From contig JAQTTY010000002.1 in the NCBI GenBank assembly GCA_028710525.1, positions 124,001-188,000 on the forward strand: 64,000 nucleotides of DNA, written 5' to 3'. Positions within the stretch are counted from its first letter, which is position 1; the number at the start of each line of letters is the position of its first letter. The notes beneath the pieces were generated by a model. The model ran no database searches, was not told the origin of the DNA, and saw nothing but the letters and a program-made list of their open reading frames with translations. Shown piece after piece: positions 53,299 through 62,511 of this stretch. The DNA is from Gallionella sp. (GTDB taxonomy: Bacteria; Pseudomonadota; Gammaproteobacteria; Burkholderiales; Gallionellaceae). Both the position numbers and the translations under genes were made by a program.

Positions 53299-54399
53299 AT
53301 GCCTCATTACCAACCACTCATCCTAAGGCGTTACAAGCAGGCCTTAGGATTTTCGCTAGGTATGGCGTTGCTAACTCCTTGGTATGCTATGGGAGTTGAG
53401 CAGACAGCTGGGACGCAATCAGGTGTTCCTCAGACGCAATCAGGTGTACCTCAAACGCAATCAGGTGTGCCGCAGACTGAAACTATTATCGAATCGCCCC
53501 CACAATCTGGCATACCCCAGACACTAGTGATAGATAGTTTCGAGACCATGCAAGCCCCGCGAGATTACGTCTCTGGGAAAGTCACCAGTTTCGCCAGCTA
53601 TATCGATCGCTTCTTTGGCGGAGATCGCCATTATCAAGAGAGCAATCCCAGTGTGTTTCAGATGGATTTGAGCCGCGCCACTGGATATGGCGGGGGACGC
53701 AGATTCGAACTTGATGCTAGGTTGAATCTGCGTTTGCCCATCACCGAGGGGAAATTGCGCTTGTTGATAGAGACCGATCCTGAAAAGAACGCGATCGATG
53801 CACCTGCAAAATCTGCCCCCGTGCTGCCGCGTAAGTCAGTCGCACCCAAGGGCGTTGGTGTGGCGGCACGCTTTGCTTCGACCGATGAAGGCACTTGGCA
53901 TTTTCACACCGACGCGGGGCTTAAATTTCCCATCCCTATCAAGCCGTTCGTGCGTAGCGCAGTGAACTATACGGTACCGTTGGGAGAGTGGAATATGACC
54001 GCTGCGGAGTCAGTTTATTGGTTCAATGGTTTGGGAGTAGGGGAGACATCAACTTTGAATTTGGAAAACATCATGAATGTGCAGGTGATGTTCCGTTCTT
54101 CCAGCAATGTCACATGGCTTAGAGACAGAAAAAATCTGGATATGCGTCAAGACTGGTCGCTATTTCACACGCTGGATGATCGTACCGCCTTGCTGTACCA
54201 ACTCTCCACTTTCGGCATCAGTAATCCTGGCTATCAAGTGACGGATACGGTCCTGCTGTTTGATTACCGTTATCGCATGCATCAGGAATGGCTGTACTTC
54301 GATTTCAGTCCGCAATTGCACTTCCCCAAGCTGCGCAACTATCAGGCCACACCTTCGTTCAGCGTGAGATTGGAAGTGATGTTCGATGTCGACAAGTAG
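53299..54399 (+). CDS. Probable envelope protein with QSGVPQT repeats
   Basis: The protein has 366 residues from the ATG at 53299 (a GTG at 53281 would lengthen it by six). A signal peptide (ALGFSLGMALLTPWYAMG) is followed by three exact QSGVPQT heptads and a fourth QSGIPQT. The remainder alternates short amphipathic strands (FELDARLNLRLPI, WLYFDFSPQLHF, SVRLEVMFDVDK), suggesting an outer-membrane beta-barrel or associated beta protein. No family is recognised. It follows a SUMF1-domain gene. Confidence 0.65.
   Translation: MPHYQPLILRRYKQALGFSLGMALLTPWYAMGVEQTAGTQSGVPQTQSGVPQTQSGVPQTETIIESPPQSGIPQTLVIDSFETMQAPRDYVSGKVTSFASYIDRFFGGDRHYQESNPSVFQMDLSRATGYGGGRRFELDARLNLRLPITEGKLRLLIETDPEKNAIDAPAKSAPVLPRKSVAPKGVGVAARFASTDEGTWHFHTDAGLKFPIPIKPFVRSAVNYTVPLGEWNMTAAESVYWFNGLGVGETSTLNLENIMNVQVMFRSSSNVTWLRDRKNLDMRQDWSLFHTLDDRTALLYQLSTFGISNPGYQVTDTVLLFDYRYRMHQEWLYFDFSPQLHFPKLRNYQATPSFSVRLEVMFDVDK
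53413..53475 (+). repeat. Three tandem 21-bp units in the envelope protein gene
   Basis: Units at 53413, 53434 and 53455 (first unit acgcaatcaggtgttcctca plus g) differ by a few third-position changes and encode the QSGVPQT heptads. The length is a multiple of three, so gain or loss would keep frame. Confidence 0.9.
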
Positions 54400-54433
54400 C
54401 GGTTTCTCGCATATGACAGTGCGTTTGCTCCGC

Positions 54434-55672
54434 TCATTTGTCCGCTAGGCTCTCTTTTATCTTACGTCTCCTAGACATCTTGAACGCGATGGCGGAAGCT
54501 TGTCCTGCCGACATGCCATCGGTTCTACGCGTGTATTCCTGTTCGCTGCTTTGATCATTTTCACGGTTCTCAGTATCTGCCGCCTGCTCGGTTTCACCCG
54601 GCAACTCGACACGCAGCGTGTCGATGAGCATCAGGATGGTGGCCGCTACCGGGAGTGCCAGTAGTGCACCGATGATGCCGAAGAGTGTTGCACCCGCGAT
54701 CAGAGAAAGCAGCACCATAGATGAAGGTAGGCGCATGGCGCGACCATAGACCACGGGTACCAGCACACGACTTTCAAACTCTTCATAGGCGAGCATCAAC
54801 AAAAATACCACCAAGGTGATGCCTGCACCCAATGGAAGCGCTGCGGCGACTGCCGGCGCCATGGTGAGGAAGATGCCTATATAGGGCAGCACGTCGGCCA
54901 AGCCACCGAACACCGCTATTACCAGTGCGTTCGGGATGCCACACGCGGTGAGCAAGATAAAGATGAATGCAGCCATCAGCGCGCATGTGATGGCTTGTCC
55001 TCGTATATACCCGCCGACTATCGTGTTTAAGTTGACTAGGATGCGCGACAGTCGGATATGGTGTGTGCGGGGCACCACTGAGAACAATGCACCTCGCAAG
55101 CGGTCACGATCCAACATCATGTACAGCGCTAAAAAGATCGCACCGACCCCGTAGATGATGCTCTCTATCACTAGGCTGAAAAAACTTAGCACGGAAGAGG
55201 CAGATGCCTTGAATAGCGTGTCGTAACGTACGTTGCGTAAGGCCTTGGCGAGGTTCTCGGTAAGTGGTGAGCGAGCTAGCCAATGTGCCAGATTCTTGCG
55301 CATCTCGGGCTCGATGCTGATCACATTCTTAACCTGGTTAAGCAGCTCCGGCACGATCAGTAAGAACAACAAACCGGTTATCACGAACAGCACACTGAAC
55401 ACGATAGCGATGCCAGCATCCCTGCGTATCCCGCGTCGCTCTAGTCTGTCTACCGTAGGGCTCAGTGTGCCGGCGATCATCAATGCGCATACCAGCATCA
55501 GAAATACCGGTAGCAATCGGATAAACAACCACAGACTGATGATGATCAGAACCACGAAGACTATCGTCCAAGGCGCGATTTCGATGCGCATCGCTGTTAG
55601 CCGCGGTAGCGCTTGCTTCACCTCGCTGCGCTCATCTTGGAGGACTGCTTTGGGTGCTTGCTGATTATTCAT
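54434..55672 (-). CDS. AI-2E family membrane protein (second paralogue)
   Basis: This 412-residue protein has about eight membrane segments. Landmarks are VGGYIRGQAITCALMAAFIF, FGGLADVLPYIGIFLTMAPA and YGRAMRLPSSMVLLSLIAGATLFG. Compared with the paralogue at 19759-20817 it has a longer polar N-terminus and a charged C-terminal tail of about 50 residues (QAADTENRENDQSSEQEYTR and on). The substrate is unknown. It converges on the envelope protein gene. Confidence 0.87.
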   Translation of the reverse strand: MNNQQAPKAVLQDERSEVKQALPRLTAMRIEIAPWTIVFVVLIIISLWLFIRLLPVFLMLVCALMIAGTLSPTVDRLERRGIRRDAGIAIVFSVLFVITGLLFLLIVPELLNQVKNVISIEPEMRKNLAHWLARSPLTENLAKALRNVRYDTLFKASASSVLSFFSLVIESIIYGVGAIFLALYMMLDRDRLRGALFSVVPRTHHIRLSRILVNLNTIVGGYIRGQAITCALMAAFIFILLTACGIPNALVIAVFGGLADVLPYIGIFLTMAPAVAAALPLGAGITLVVFLLMLAYEEFESRVLVPVVYGRAMRLPSSMVLLSLIAGATLFGIIGALLALPVAATILMLIDTLRVELPGETEQAADTENRENDQSSEQEYTRRTDGMSAGQASAIAFKMSRRRKIKESLADK

Positions 55673-55868
55673 GAGGATAGGCTAAAAGTAGGTTATGGAA
55701 TCTCGTCGTTATCGCAGCTATATCTATCTCTGCATCTCGAGCAGGATGTGATGCTCATGTCCGATATCAAGCAGCCTAGAGATGATAGTCAACGGAGCTA
55801 GAACAATCTGTCTGTTGGCGTACATACTCGGTTTAAGCGCTATGCGCGGTGGGTGTGTCGCTCAAGTA

Positions 55869-56843
55869 TCAGAGGGTGGTCGGGATCAAGGGCGCGGACA
55901 GATCATCATGGCTGCTGATGTGATAATTGTTCTTGCCGTGTTCCTTGGCCGTATACATGGCGACATCGGCATGCTTCATCAGCGTCTCGCTGTCTAAGCC
56001 ATGCGTAGGATAGAAGCTGCACCCGATACTGGCGGTCACACTGATGCTATGTTCGGCGATGTGATATGGCCGTGATATTGCCAGTAGCATCTTGTGCACC
56101 AGTGCTTTTAAATCGTCACTATGGCTGACCTCCGACAACAGAATGACGAATTCGTCGCCGCCTAAGCGTGCCACGGTATCCTCCTGACGTACCGTGTCAG
56201 TGAGTCGCGCCGCCATCAACTCGAGTAGCAAGTCACCGACGGCGTGGCCAAGGCTATCGTTGATCTGCTTGAAGCCATCTAGATCCAGATACAGCACAGC
56301 CATCATGCTCTTGTTGCGCTTGGCATGAGAGATGGCAGTCGTGAGTCTATCCATGAGCAGTCGCCGATTCGGCAAACCGGTCAGCGTGTCGTGCAGAGAC
56401 ATGAATTCCCAAGCACGATTGGTCTCTTCTAATTGTTGGTATAGCAAACGTACTTCCAACATGTTATGGATGCGTATCTTGGCCTCAAGAAAGTCGAATG
56501 GTTTGTTGATGAAGTCTTTGGCGCCCAAGTTCAAGGCGCGCAATCGGTACTCGTGGTGTGCGGAGATCACCAGTACCGGCAAGTAATCGTCAGGTTCGAG
56601 ATCATTTAGTCCTTCCATCACCTCAAAGCCGTCCATGGTGGGCATGTGCAGATCGAGCAGGATCAGGTTGTAACTGTGGATGCGATGCAGTTCACGGACT
56701 TCTCGTGGATCGGTAGTGGAACTGATGTTCACATAGCCGAATCCACGCAACATCTGCTTCATTAGCTGCACATTGGATATCTGGTCATCGACGATGAGGA
56801 CCTTGCCGTGCAGTATATCTTCGGCATTTATCATAGGGCTCAC
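55869..56843 (-). CDS. Response regulator diguanylate cyclase (REC-GGDEF)
   Basis: This 324-residue protein has a receiver with acceptor in LILLDLHMPTMDG and a C-terminal cyclase domain with the intact RLGGDEFVILL active site. The inhibitory RxxD (RQED) lies five residues before GGDEF, so product inhibition is expected. It makes c-di-GMP when phosphorylated, by family knowledge (PleD/WspR-like). Its start overlaps the HD-GYP gene by 4 bases, so opposing c-di-GMP activities are co-translated. Confidence 0.94.
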   Translation of the reverse strand: MSPMINAEDILHGKVLIVDDQISNVQLMKQMLRGFGYVNISSTTDPREVRELHRIHSYNLILLDLHMPTMDGFEVMEGLNDLEPDDYLPVLVISAHHEYRLRALNLGAKDFINKPFDFLEAKIRIHNMLEVRLLYQQLEETNRAWEFMSLHDTLTGLPNRRLLMDRLTTAISHAKRNKSMMAVLYLDLDGFKQINDSLGHAVGDLLLELMAARLTDTVRQEDTVARLGGDEFVILLSEVSHSDDLKALVHKMLLAISRPYHIAEHSISVTASIGCSFYPTHGLDSETLMKHADVAMYTAKEHGKNNYHISSHDDLSAPLIPTTL

Positions 56844-57922
56844 AGCAATTTACTGCCGGCCTCGGCGTATAGAGCATAGATGTCGCTGAACATCTGGTGG
56901 TTGGCTTGGAATATTGCCAGGATTTTCGGATCGAAATGCTGCGGCAGTACGCGTCCATCACCGTGCGTGATGATATGCACAGCGCGGTTGTGTTCGTAGG
57001 CAGGCTTATACGGGCGCTGGCTGCGCAGCGCATCGTAGATGTCGCAGATATTCATGATGCGTGCGCTCAACGGAATCTCATCGCCGCGTTTGCCGTTTGG
57101 ATAGCCACTGCCATCCCAGCGTTCGTGGTGATTGAGTGCAATCTCAGCGGCCATCTGCAGGTAGGGCGACTTGCTGCTACCGAGGATCTTCGCGCCCATC
57201 AAGGTGTGACCGCGCATGATCTGCCATTCCTCTGGGGTGAAGCAGCCCGGTTTGAGTAACACATGGTCGTGGATGCCGATCTTGCCGATGTCATGCATCG
57301 GACTGGCAACGAAGATGCAGTCGACATAGGCTTCGTCCATGCCCAACAACTCGGCCAGTTTGCCGCTGTAATAAGCGATACGTTGCACATGCGCACCCGT
57401 TTCCCCGTCCCTGTGTTCTGCGGCGCGCGTCATGGTCAGGATGGTTTCGAGATAGTTCTCCTGCAACTCGGCGGTGCGTTCGCCCACACGGTGTTCCAGC
57501 ATCTCGTTGTGATATTTCAAGGCCATGTGCAACAGGCGCACTTCCAGCAGATTGTGCACGCGCGCCAGCACTTCGGCCAGTTCGAACGGGGTGCTGACAA
57601 AGTCTTTTGCACCCGCTTGCAAGGCGCGCAATTTGTGCTCGGGATGGGCGGTGATCACTAGTACCGGAAGGTAACTATCAGGTGCGGTCCACTTCAAACG
57701 TTCCATCACTGCAAAGCCATCCATACTGGGCATTTGCAGATCGAGCAAAATCAGGTCGTAGTGATTCTTGCGATGTAATTCGCACGCTTCGAGCGGGTCT
57801 TGTGTGGCGGAGATGGACAGATAGCCCGCGCTGCGCAGCATGTGCTCGAGTAACCGAATATTCGTCTTCTGATCGTCGACGATGAGAATCTTGCCTTGCA
57901 GGATGTCTGAGTTGTCTATCAT
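56840..57922 (-). CDS. Response regulator c-di-GMP phosphodiesterase (REC-HD-GYP)
   Basis: This 360-residue protein has a receiver (LILLDLQMPSMDG), a connecting coiled helix, then an HD-GYP domain. The metal ligands lie in MHDIGKIGI and the signature loop is HHERWDGSGYPNGKRGDEIP. The domain hydrolyses c-di-GMP. It is placed between the hybrid kinase (15 bases upstream) and the GGDEF gene (overlapping), implying one kinase input to both synthesis and breakdown. Confidence 0.94.
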   Translation of the reverse strand: MIDNSDILQGKILIVDDQKTNIRLLEHMLRSAGYLSISATQDPLEACELHRKNHYDLILLDLQMPSMDGFAVMERLKWTAPDSYLPVLVITAHPEHKLRALQAGAKDFVSTPFELAEVLARVHNLLEVRLLHMALKYHNEMLEHRVGERTAELQENYLETILTMTRAAEHRDGETGAHVQRIAYYSGKLAELLGMDEAYVDCIFVASPMHDIGKIGIHDHVLLKPGCFTPEEWQIMRGHTLMGAKILGSSKSPYLQMAAEIALNHHERWDGSGYPNGKRGDEIPLSARIMNICDIYDALRSQRPYKPAYEHNRAVHIITHGDGRVLPQHFDPKILAIFQANHQMFSDIYALYAEAGSKLL

Positions 57923-57937
57923 GGTTCATTCATCCCA

Positions 57938-60475
57938 TTAGTCGGCGTGAGGCTGGTGCTGTGCGGCGAAATCCAGTGCGATGTTCAGAGCCTCAGTGAA
58001 TTCATCGACTTTGATTGGCTTAGTGATGTAGCGGAAGAATCCTGCCTCGAGGCCAGTCTCAATGTTGAGCGGCATGGCATTGGCACTCACAGCGATCACT
58101 GGGATATGTTTGGTCGCGGGCGCGAGGCGCAGGAATTGCAAGGCTTTGAAGCCGCTGATGTCGGGCAGATTGATGTCCATCAAAATCACATCAGGCTGCG
58201 ACACGCGCGCCAACTCGACTCCGCTCGTGCCGTTCAGTGCAGTGAGCAAGCGAATATCCGAGCGGCGCGCGATGATCTTCTCTACTAGCTTCAGATTTGC
58301 GGGGTTGTCCTCGACATACAGCACGGTATGTATCCTCCCCTCGTGCGACGTCGGGATGTGTTGCAAGATTGCAGCATCCTTACTTTCCTGAGTAAGTTGC
58401 GGATCGAGTACCGCCAATAATTCGAACCAAAACACACTGCCTTCCCCGACGATACTGTCTGCACCAATGCTGCCGCCCATCAGTTCGACCAGACGTTTAG
58501 CCACCACCAAACCGATGCCCGTCCCTTCTACACCACCGGCTTCTTGGCCGAGGCGATTGAAGGGCTGAAACAATTGCCCTAATTGTTCGGCGCTGAGTCC
58601 AGTTCCTGTGTCGCTGACGCAAATTCGGACGAACTTAGGCGTGCTCATGTCGTAACTAACACTGACTGTGCCGTGCTTGCGGTTGTACTTGATAGCATTC
58701 GACAGCAGATTGATGAGTATCTGTTTTAAGCGGGTGCGGTCGGCGTGGACAAAGCAGGACTCAGCGAATACCGGCAGGGTCAACTTGATGTCGAGTTGTT
58801 GCGCCTGCGCATCGATCATGGTCTGACATTCCAGCATGACTTCCGAGAGTGACACGGGCTCCTCTGACATCGGCACCTGCCCGGATTCGACCTTGGCCAG
58901 ATCGAGTATTTCGTTGATCAGTTTGAGCAGATGCCAGCCCGCTTGCAGGATTTGCGCGATGCTTTCCTTTTGGTTGGGGGTGGGCGGCAGCGCGTCCGAC
59001 TCCATCAGTTGCGCGAAGCCCAAGATGGCGTTGAGCGGCGAACGTAGTTCATGGCTCATGCTGGACAGAAAATCCGACTTAGCAAGGTTGGCTTTTTCTG
59101 CCAGCGCGCGGGCACTCTCCAACTCGACGTTTTTTTCCTGTAGTACTTGGTCTAATCGCTTACGTTCAGTGACGTCGCGTGCCGCGGCGAACACGCCTTG
59201 TAACTTGCGGTCTCTGTCATAGAAAGTGTTGGCGTTGAATGACACGACCGTCTCTTTACCGTCGCGGGCGCGCGCCGTGAGCTCATAGTCATTGACCTTC
59301 TTTTCAATCAATACCCGTTTGATACCAGCTTCGGCGCGCATGGGATCGGTGAAGTAGTTTTTGAACGGTGCGCCGATCAGTTCGTCGCGCGTGCAACCGG
59401 TCAGCTCTTCCATCTGTTTGTTGGCATCTGTGATAAAGCCGGATGGATTGGTGGTCATGATCGCGTCGATGTTGGATTCGATCAGCGAGCGGGTATAGAA
59501 CTGCTGGTCGCGCAGGCGTTGATCGAGTAGCTTCTGATCGGCCTCGATCTGCTTGCGCACAGTGTTGTCCGTGCCTATGAGCAGATAACCGATGATAGAA
59601 CCTAGCGCATCACGCAGGGCAGTGACGGACACCACAGCGGAAAAGCGGCTGCCATCTTTGCGGATATAAGTCAGCTCGTAGATATCCTCGATGCCGCGTG
59701 TAGCCTTGAATACCAAGGCTTCGAAGCCAGGTGTGATGGGCGTGCCCAGCTCCGCGCTCAGCGCTTGGGCGCGCGCGATGACTTCTAGAGGGTCGGAGAT
59801 ATCGGCCGGCGTGATCTTGTTCATCACATCGGCGGCGGCATAGCCCAGCATGCGTTCCGCACCGACGTTGAAAATCTGAATCACGCCCTTGGCATCGGTG
59901 GCGATGCTGGAAAAGTTTTCGCTGTTGAAGATCGCGTTCTGCAACGCACCGGCTTTGAGCAGCGCTGCTTCCGCCTGTTTGCGCGCGGTGTTGTCGGTGC
60001 CGATGAGCAGATAACCGATGATGATGTTCTTCGCATCGCGCAGCGCGGTGACGGATACCACGGCAGGAAAGCGGCTGCCATCTTTGCGGATATAGGTCAG
60101 CTCGTAAATGTCCTCGATGCCGCGCGAGGCCTTGAACACCAAGGCCTCGAAGCCGGGCGTGATGGGCGTACCTAACTCTGCACTCAAGGCCTCGGCTCGC
60201 GCGATGACCTCTTGCGGATCGGAGATGTCGGCCGGGGTGATCTTGTTCAGCACATCAGCGGCGGCATAGCCCAGCATGCGTTCCGCGCCGACGTTGAAAA
60301 TCTGAATCACGCCCTTGGCATCGGTGGCGATGCTGGAAAAGTTCGCGCTGTTGAGTATTGCATCCTGTAACGCGCCGGTCTTGAGCAGCGCCTCCTGACG
60401 GCGTACCTCGCTGATACCTTCGGCCGCACCCGCGTCGTTGCTGGCGTTGCCGGAGTGATTAATATTTTTGTGCAC
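57938..60475 (-). CDS. Hybrid sensor kinase with duplicated PAS domains (PAS-PAS-PAS-HisKA-HATPase-REC)
   Basis: This 845-residue soluble protein has PAS1 (residues 29-170) and PAS2 (171-312) as near-identical 142-residue copies, followed by an unrelated PAS (about 315-450). The kinase core has SSMSHELRSPLNAILGFAQL and ATPase boxes ILINLLSNAIKYN, VSDTGTGLS and GTGIGLVVAK. The C-terminal receiver has its acceptor in VILMDINLPDISG. With no membrane span it senses cytoplasmic cues such as redox, flavin or heme state. It sits directly upstream of the HD-GYP and GGDEF regulators. Confidence 0.92.
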   Translation of the reverse strand: MHKNINHSGNASNDAGAAEGISEVRRQEALLKTGALQDAILNSANFSSIATDAKGVIQIFNVGAERMLGYAAADVLNKITPADISDPQEVIARAEALSAELGTPITPGFEALVFKASRGIEDIYELTYIRKDGSRFPAVVSVTALRDAKNIIIGYLLIGTDNTARKQAEAALLKAGALQNAIFNSENFSSIATDAKGVIQIFNVGAERMLGYAAADVMNKITPADISDPLEVIARAQALSAELGTPITPGFEALVFKATRGIEDIYELTYIRKDGSRFSAVVSVTALRDALGSIIGYLLIGTDNTVRKQIEADQKLLDQRLRDQQFYTRSLIESNIDAIMTTNPSGFITDANKQMEELTGCTRDELIGAPFKNYFTDPMRAEAGIKRVLIEKKVNDYELTARARDGKETVVSFNANTFYDRDRKLQGVFAAARDVTERKRLDQVLQEKNVELESARALAEKANLAKSDFLSSMSHELRSPLNAILGFAQLMESDALPPTPNQKESIAQILQAGWHLLKLINEILDLAKVESGQVPMSEEPVSLSEVMLECQTMIDAQAQQLDIKLTLPVFAESCFVHADRTRLKQILINLLSNAIKYNRKHGTVSVSYDMSTPKFVRICVSDTGTGLSAEQLGQLFQPFNRLGQEAGGVEGTGIGLVVAKRLVELMGGSIGADSIVGEGSVFWFELLAVLDPQLTQESKDAAILQHIPTSHEGRIHTVLYVEDNPANLKLVEKIIARRSDIRLLTALNGTSGVELARVSQPDVILMDINLPDISGFKALQFLRLAPATKHIPVIAVSANAMPLNIETGLEAGFFRYITKPIKVDEFTEALNIALDFAAQHQPHAD
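59540..60391 (-). repeat. 426-bp direct tandem duplication encoding two PAS domains
   Basis: The segment 59966-60391 and the adjoining 59540-59965 encode PAS copies that are mostly identical in protein and highly similar in DNA. A third related copy is at 63720-64000 in the kinase gene at the window edge. Confidence 0.88.
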
Positions 60476-60732
60476 GACAGACCTCTTTCCTGAATACGTG
60501 GATGAGTGGGGCAGTGCGGCAGGTCTAAGTCACTAAACGCAGTCCGCTCCTGCGGCACATAAAATTTGCATCTGCCCGAGCGGAGACCAGAGGGGTAGTC
60601 AGTCCGTGGCGGGGTGTTGGGCAGTCATGGCGGATGATGGCGAGGGAGGCCATTTTCTTCCGTGCGCTATCGCACATAAAGAGCGACGGCAGGGGGTGTT
60701 TCAGCTATCAGGGCTGCGGGCAGAGGCTAGTT

Positions 60733-61584
60733 TCAGGATTGATGCATGCGTTTGGTCACGTCTTTGCCTATCCCGCTATAGCCGGTAAAGTGTCCGTAAC
60801 TGTCGAACATGGGGTCGCCGCTGACCATCAGATATTGCTTGCTGCCATCCGCGTGAGTGCGGCTGTAGACCGTATCTAGGAATGAATGTTTGCTTTCCGA
60901 TTCTTCATTGAGTTTGGCCCGTTCGTTCTCACTCCAATATGCGCCTTGGTCTTCGCGAATATTGTCCAGACTATCCATGACCGGCAGGTTGTTCATTTCT
61001 TGTGCTGAACCGTAGACCTTGGTGAACTGACCATCCACATCTTGTTCCCAATACCAGTCGGCGGATAGTTCGGTCAGACGATGGAAGCGCTTCTCGCTCG
61101 CTTGTAGCTCGGTCGTCTTGTTCAACACGGTCTCCCCCAGCATCTGGTTGTAGTTCTCCAGTATGTGATTGAGATTTTCGAGTTGTTTGTGCAGTAATCG
61201 AACTTCCAGCAGGTTGCGGATGCGTGTTCTCACTTCGAAGATATCGAATGGTTTGCTGACAAAGTCACGTGCGCCAGTGGCCAGTGCGTTCATTTTGTGA
61301 TCGGGTTGCGCAGTAATCACCAACACGGGTAGGTAATCGTCGTTGCCAATTTCTTTGAGTGCTTTCATCACCTCAAAGCCATCCATGACCGGCATATGCA
61401 GGTCGAGCAAGATCAGGTCGTAACAGTTCTTGCTGTGGAGATCGCAGACCTGGGTCGGATCCATCGTGGCAGAAAAATTGGTATAACCCTCATCTTGCAG
61501 AATCTGCTCCAGCAGCAGTACGTTGTACTCTTGATCGTCTACGATCAGGATCCGCGCTTTAAGTATCTCTTGTTGACTAATCAT
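60733..61584 (-). CDS. Receiver-PAS protein without enzymatic output (1)
   Basis: The protein has 283 residues from the ATG at 61582-61584 (MISQQEILKARILIVDDQ); eleven further open codons upstream are unlikely. A receiver domain (LILLDLHMPVMDG) is joined by a long helix to a PAS domain with FHRLTELSADWYWEQDVDGQF, typical of PAS domains in GGDEF proteins. It ends YSGIGKDVTKRMHQS with no effector. It is a close paralogue of the next upstream gene and probably a phosphate sink or connector in the relay. Confidence 0.87.
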   Translation of the reverse strand: MISQQEILKARILIVDDQEYNVLLLEQILQDEGYTNFSATMDPTQVCDLHSKNCYDLILLDLHMPVMDGFEVMKALKEIGNDDYLPVLVITAQPDHKMNALATGARDFVSKPFDIFEVRTRIRNLLEVRLLHKQLENLNHILENYNQMLGETVLNKTTELQASEKRFHRLTELSADWYWEQDVDGQFTKVYGSAQEMNNLPVMDSLDNIREDQGAYWSENERAKLNEESESKHSFLDTVYSRTHADGSKQYLMVSGDPMFDSYGHFTGYSGIGKDVTKRMHQS

Positions 61585-61680
61585 TTGGCAGGCCCAGTTG
61601 GCATAGTGGCGGGTCAATCATGTGACCGACACCGCGATGCTAGCGGTAGTACGTTTGGTGTTCTGTGCGCTGGGACACGT

Positions 61681-62511
61681 TCACTTGGGTAATATCGTTC
61701 CTGTCACGTCTTTGCCTATGCCCCGGTAGCCGATGTAGCGACCTGCGGCATCGAACACCGGTTCGCCGCTCACCATCAGATATTGCAGCGTGGCGTTGGC
61801 ATGGGTGCGGCTATAGACGAAATCTAGGAACGGTTTGCGCGCCGCGATGTTGGCTTCCAGCAAGTCACGTTCGGCCTCCTGCCAACTTGCGCTGGACTCA
61901 TCTCGTGTGACACCCATCGCAGCGTCGAATTGCAAGCCCAGCATCTCGAATACCGGACCGAATAATTTGGTGAAATGGCCGTTTTCGTCCTGCTCCCAAT
62001 ACCAGTCCGAAGACAATTCGGTGAGGCGGCGGAAGCGCGCTTCGCTGGCGCGCAGCTCAGCGGTACGTTCCTGCACGGTCTGTTCCAGTAGTTGATTGTG
62101 CTGCGCCAGCTTTTTGTATAGCAGGCGCACTTCCAGCATATTGCGGATACGCGTCTGCACCTCAATCAGATCGAACGGTTTGCTGACGAAATCTTTTGCG
62201 CCTGCGGCCAGTGCTTGCAGCTTGTGCGAGGGTTGCGCGGTGATGACCAATACCGGCAGATAACCATCCGACTCGATCTGTTTGAGTGCTTCCATAACCT
62301 GAAAACCATCCAAGACCGGCATTTGTAGATCCAGTAGGATCAGGTCGTAATGATGTTCACGGTGCAGTCCATAAACGGCTACAGGATCAGTGGTGGAAGT
62401 GACGGAAAGATAACCCGCATCACGCAGCATCTCGCCCAGCAGCAGCACATTGGAAGGTTGGTCATCCACAATCAGGATGCTGGCATTTAGAATCTCTGAT
62501 TTGCTTATCAT
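61681..62511 (-). CDS. Receiver-PAS protein without enzymatic output (2)
   Basis: This 276-residue protein has the same plan as its neighbour: MISKSEILNASILIVDDQ, acceptor in LILLDLQMPVLDG, a linking helix, then a PAS domain (FRRLTELSSDWYWEQDENGHF). No output domain follows. Its start overlaps the hybrid kinase stop by 4 bases (ATGA), so it is the immediate cognate receiver of that kinase. Confidence 0.88.
   Translation of the reverse strand: MISKSEILNASILIVDDQPSNVLLLGEMLRDAGYLSVTSTTDPVAVYGLHREHHYDLILLDLQMPVLDGFQVMEALKQIESDGYLPVLVITAQPSHKLQALAAGAKDFVSKPFDLIEVQTRIRNMLEVRLLYKKLAQHNQLLEQTVQERTAELRASEARFRRLTELSSDWYWEQDENGHFTKLFGPVFEMLGLQFDAAMGVTRDESSASWQEAERDLLEANIAARKPFLDFVYSRTHANATLQYLMVSGEPVFDAAGRYIGYRGIGKDVTGTILPK

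Noticed and set aside
55782..55997. 71-codon open frame upstream of the second AI-2E gene
   Set aside because: It runs into the end of the GGDEF gene on the other strand and has no ribosome site or family resemblance.
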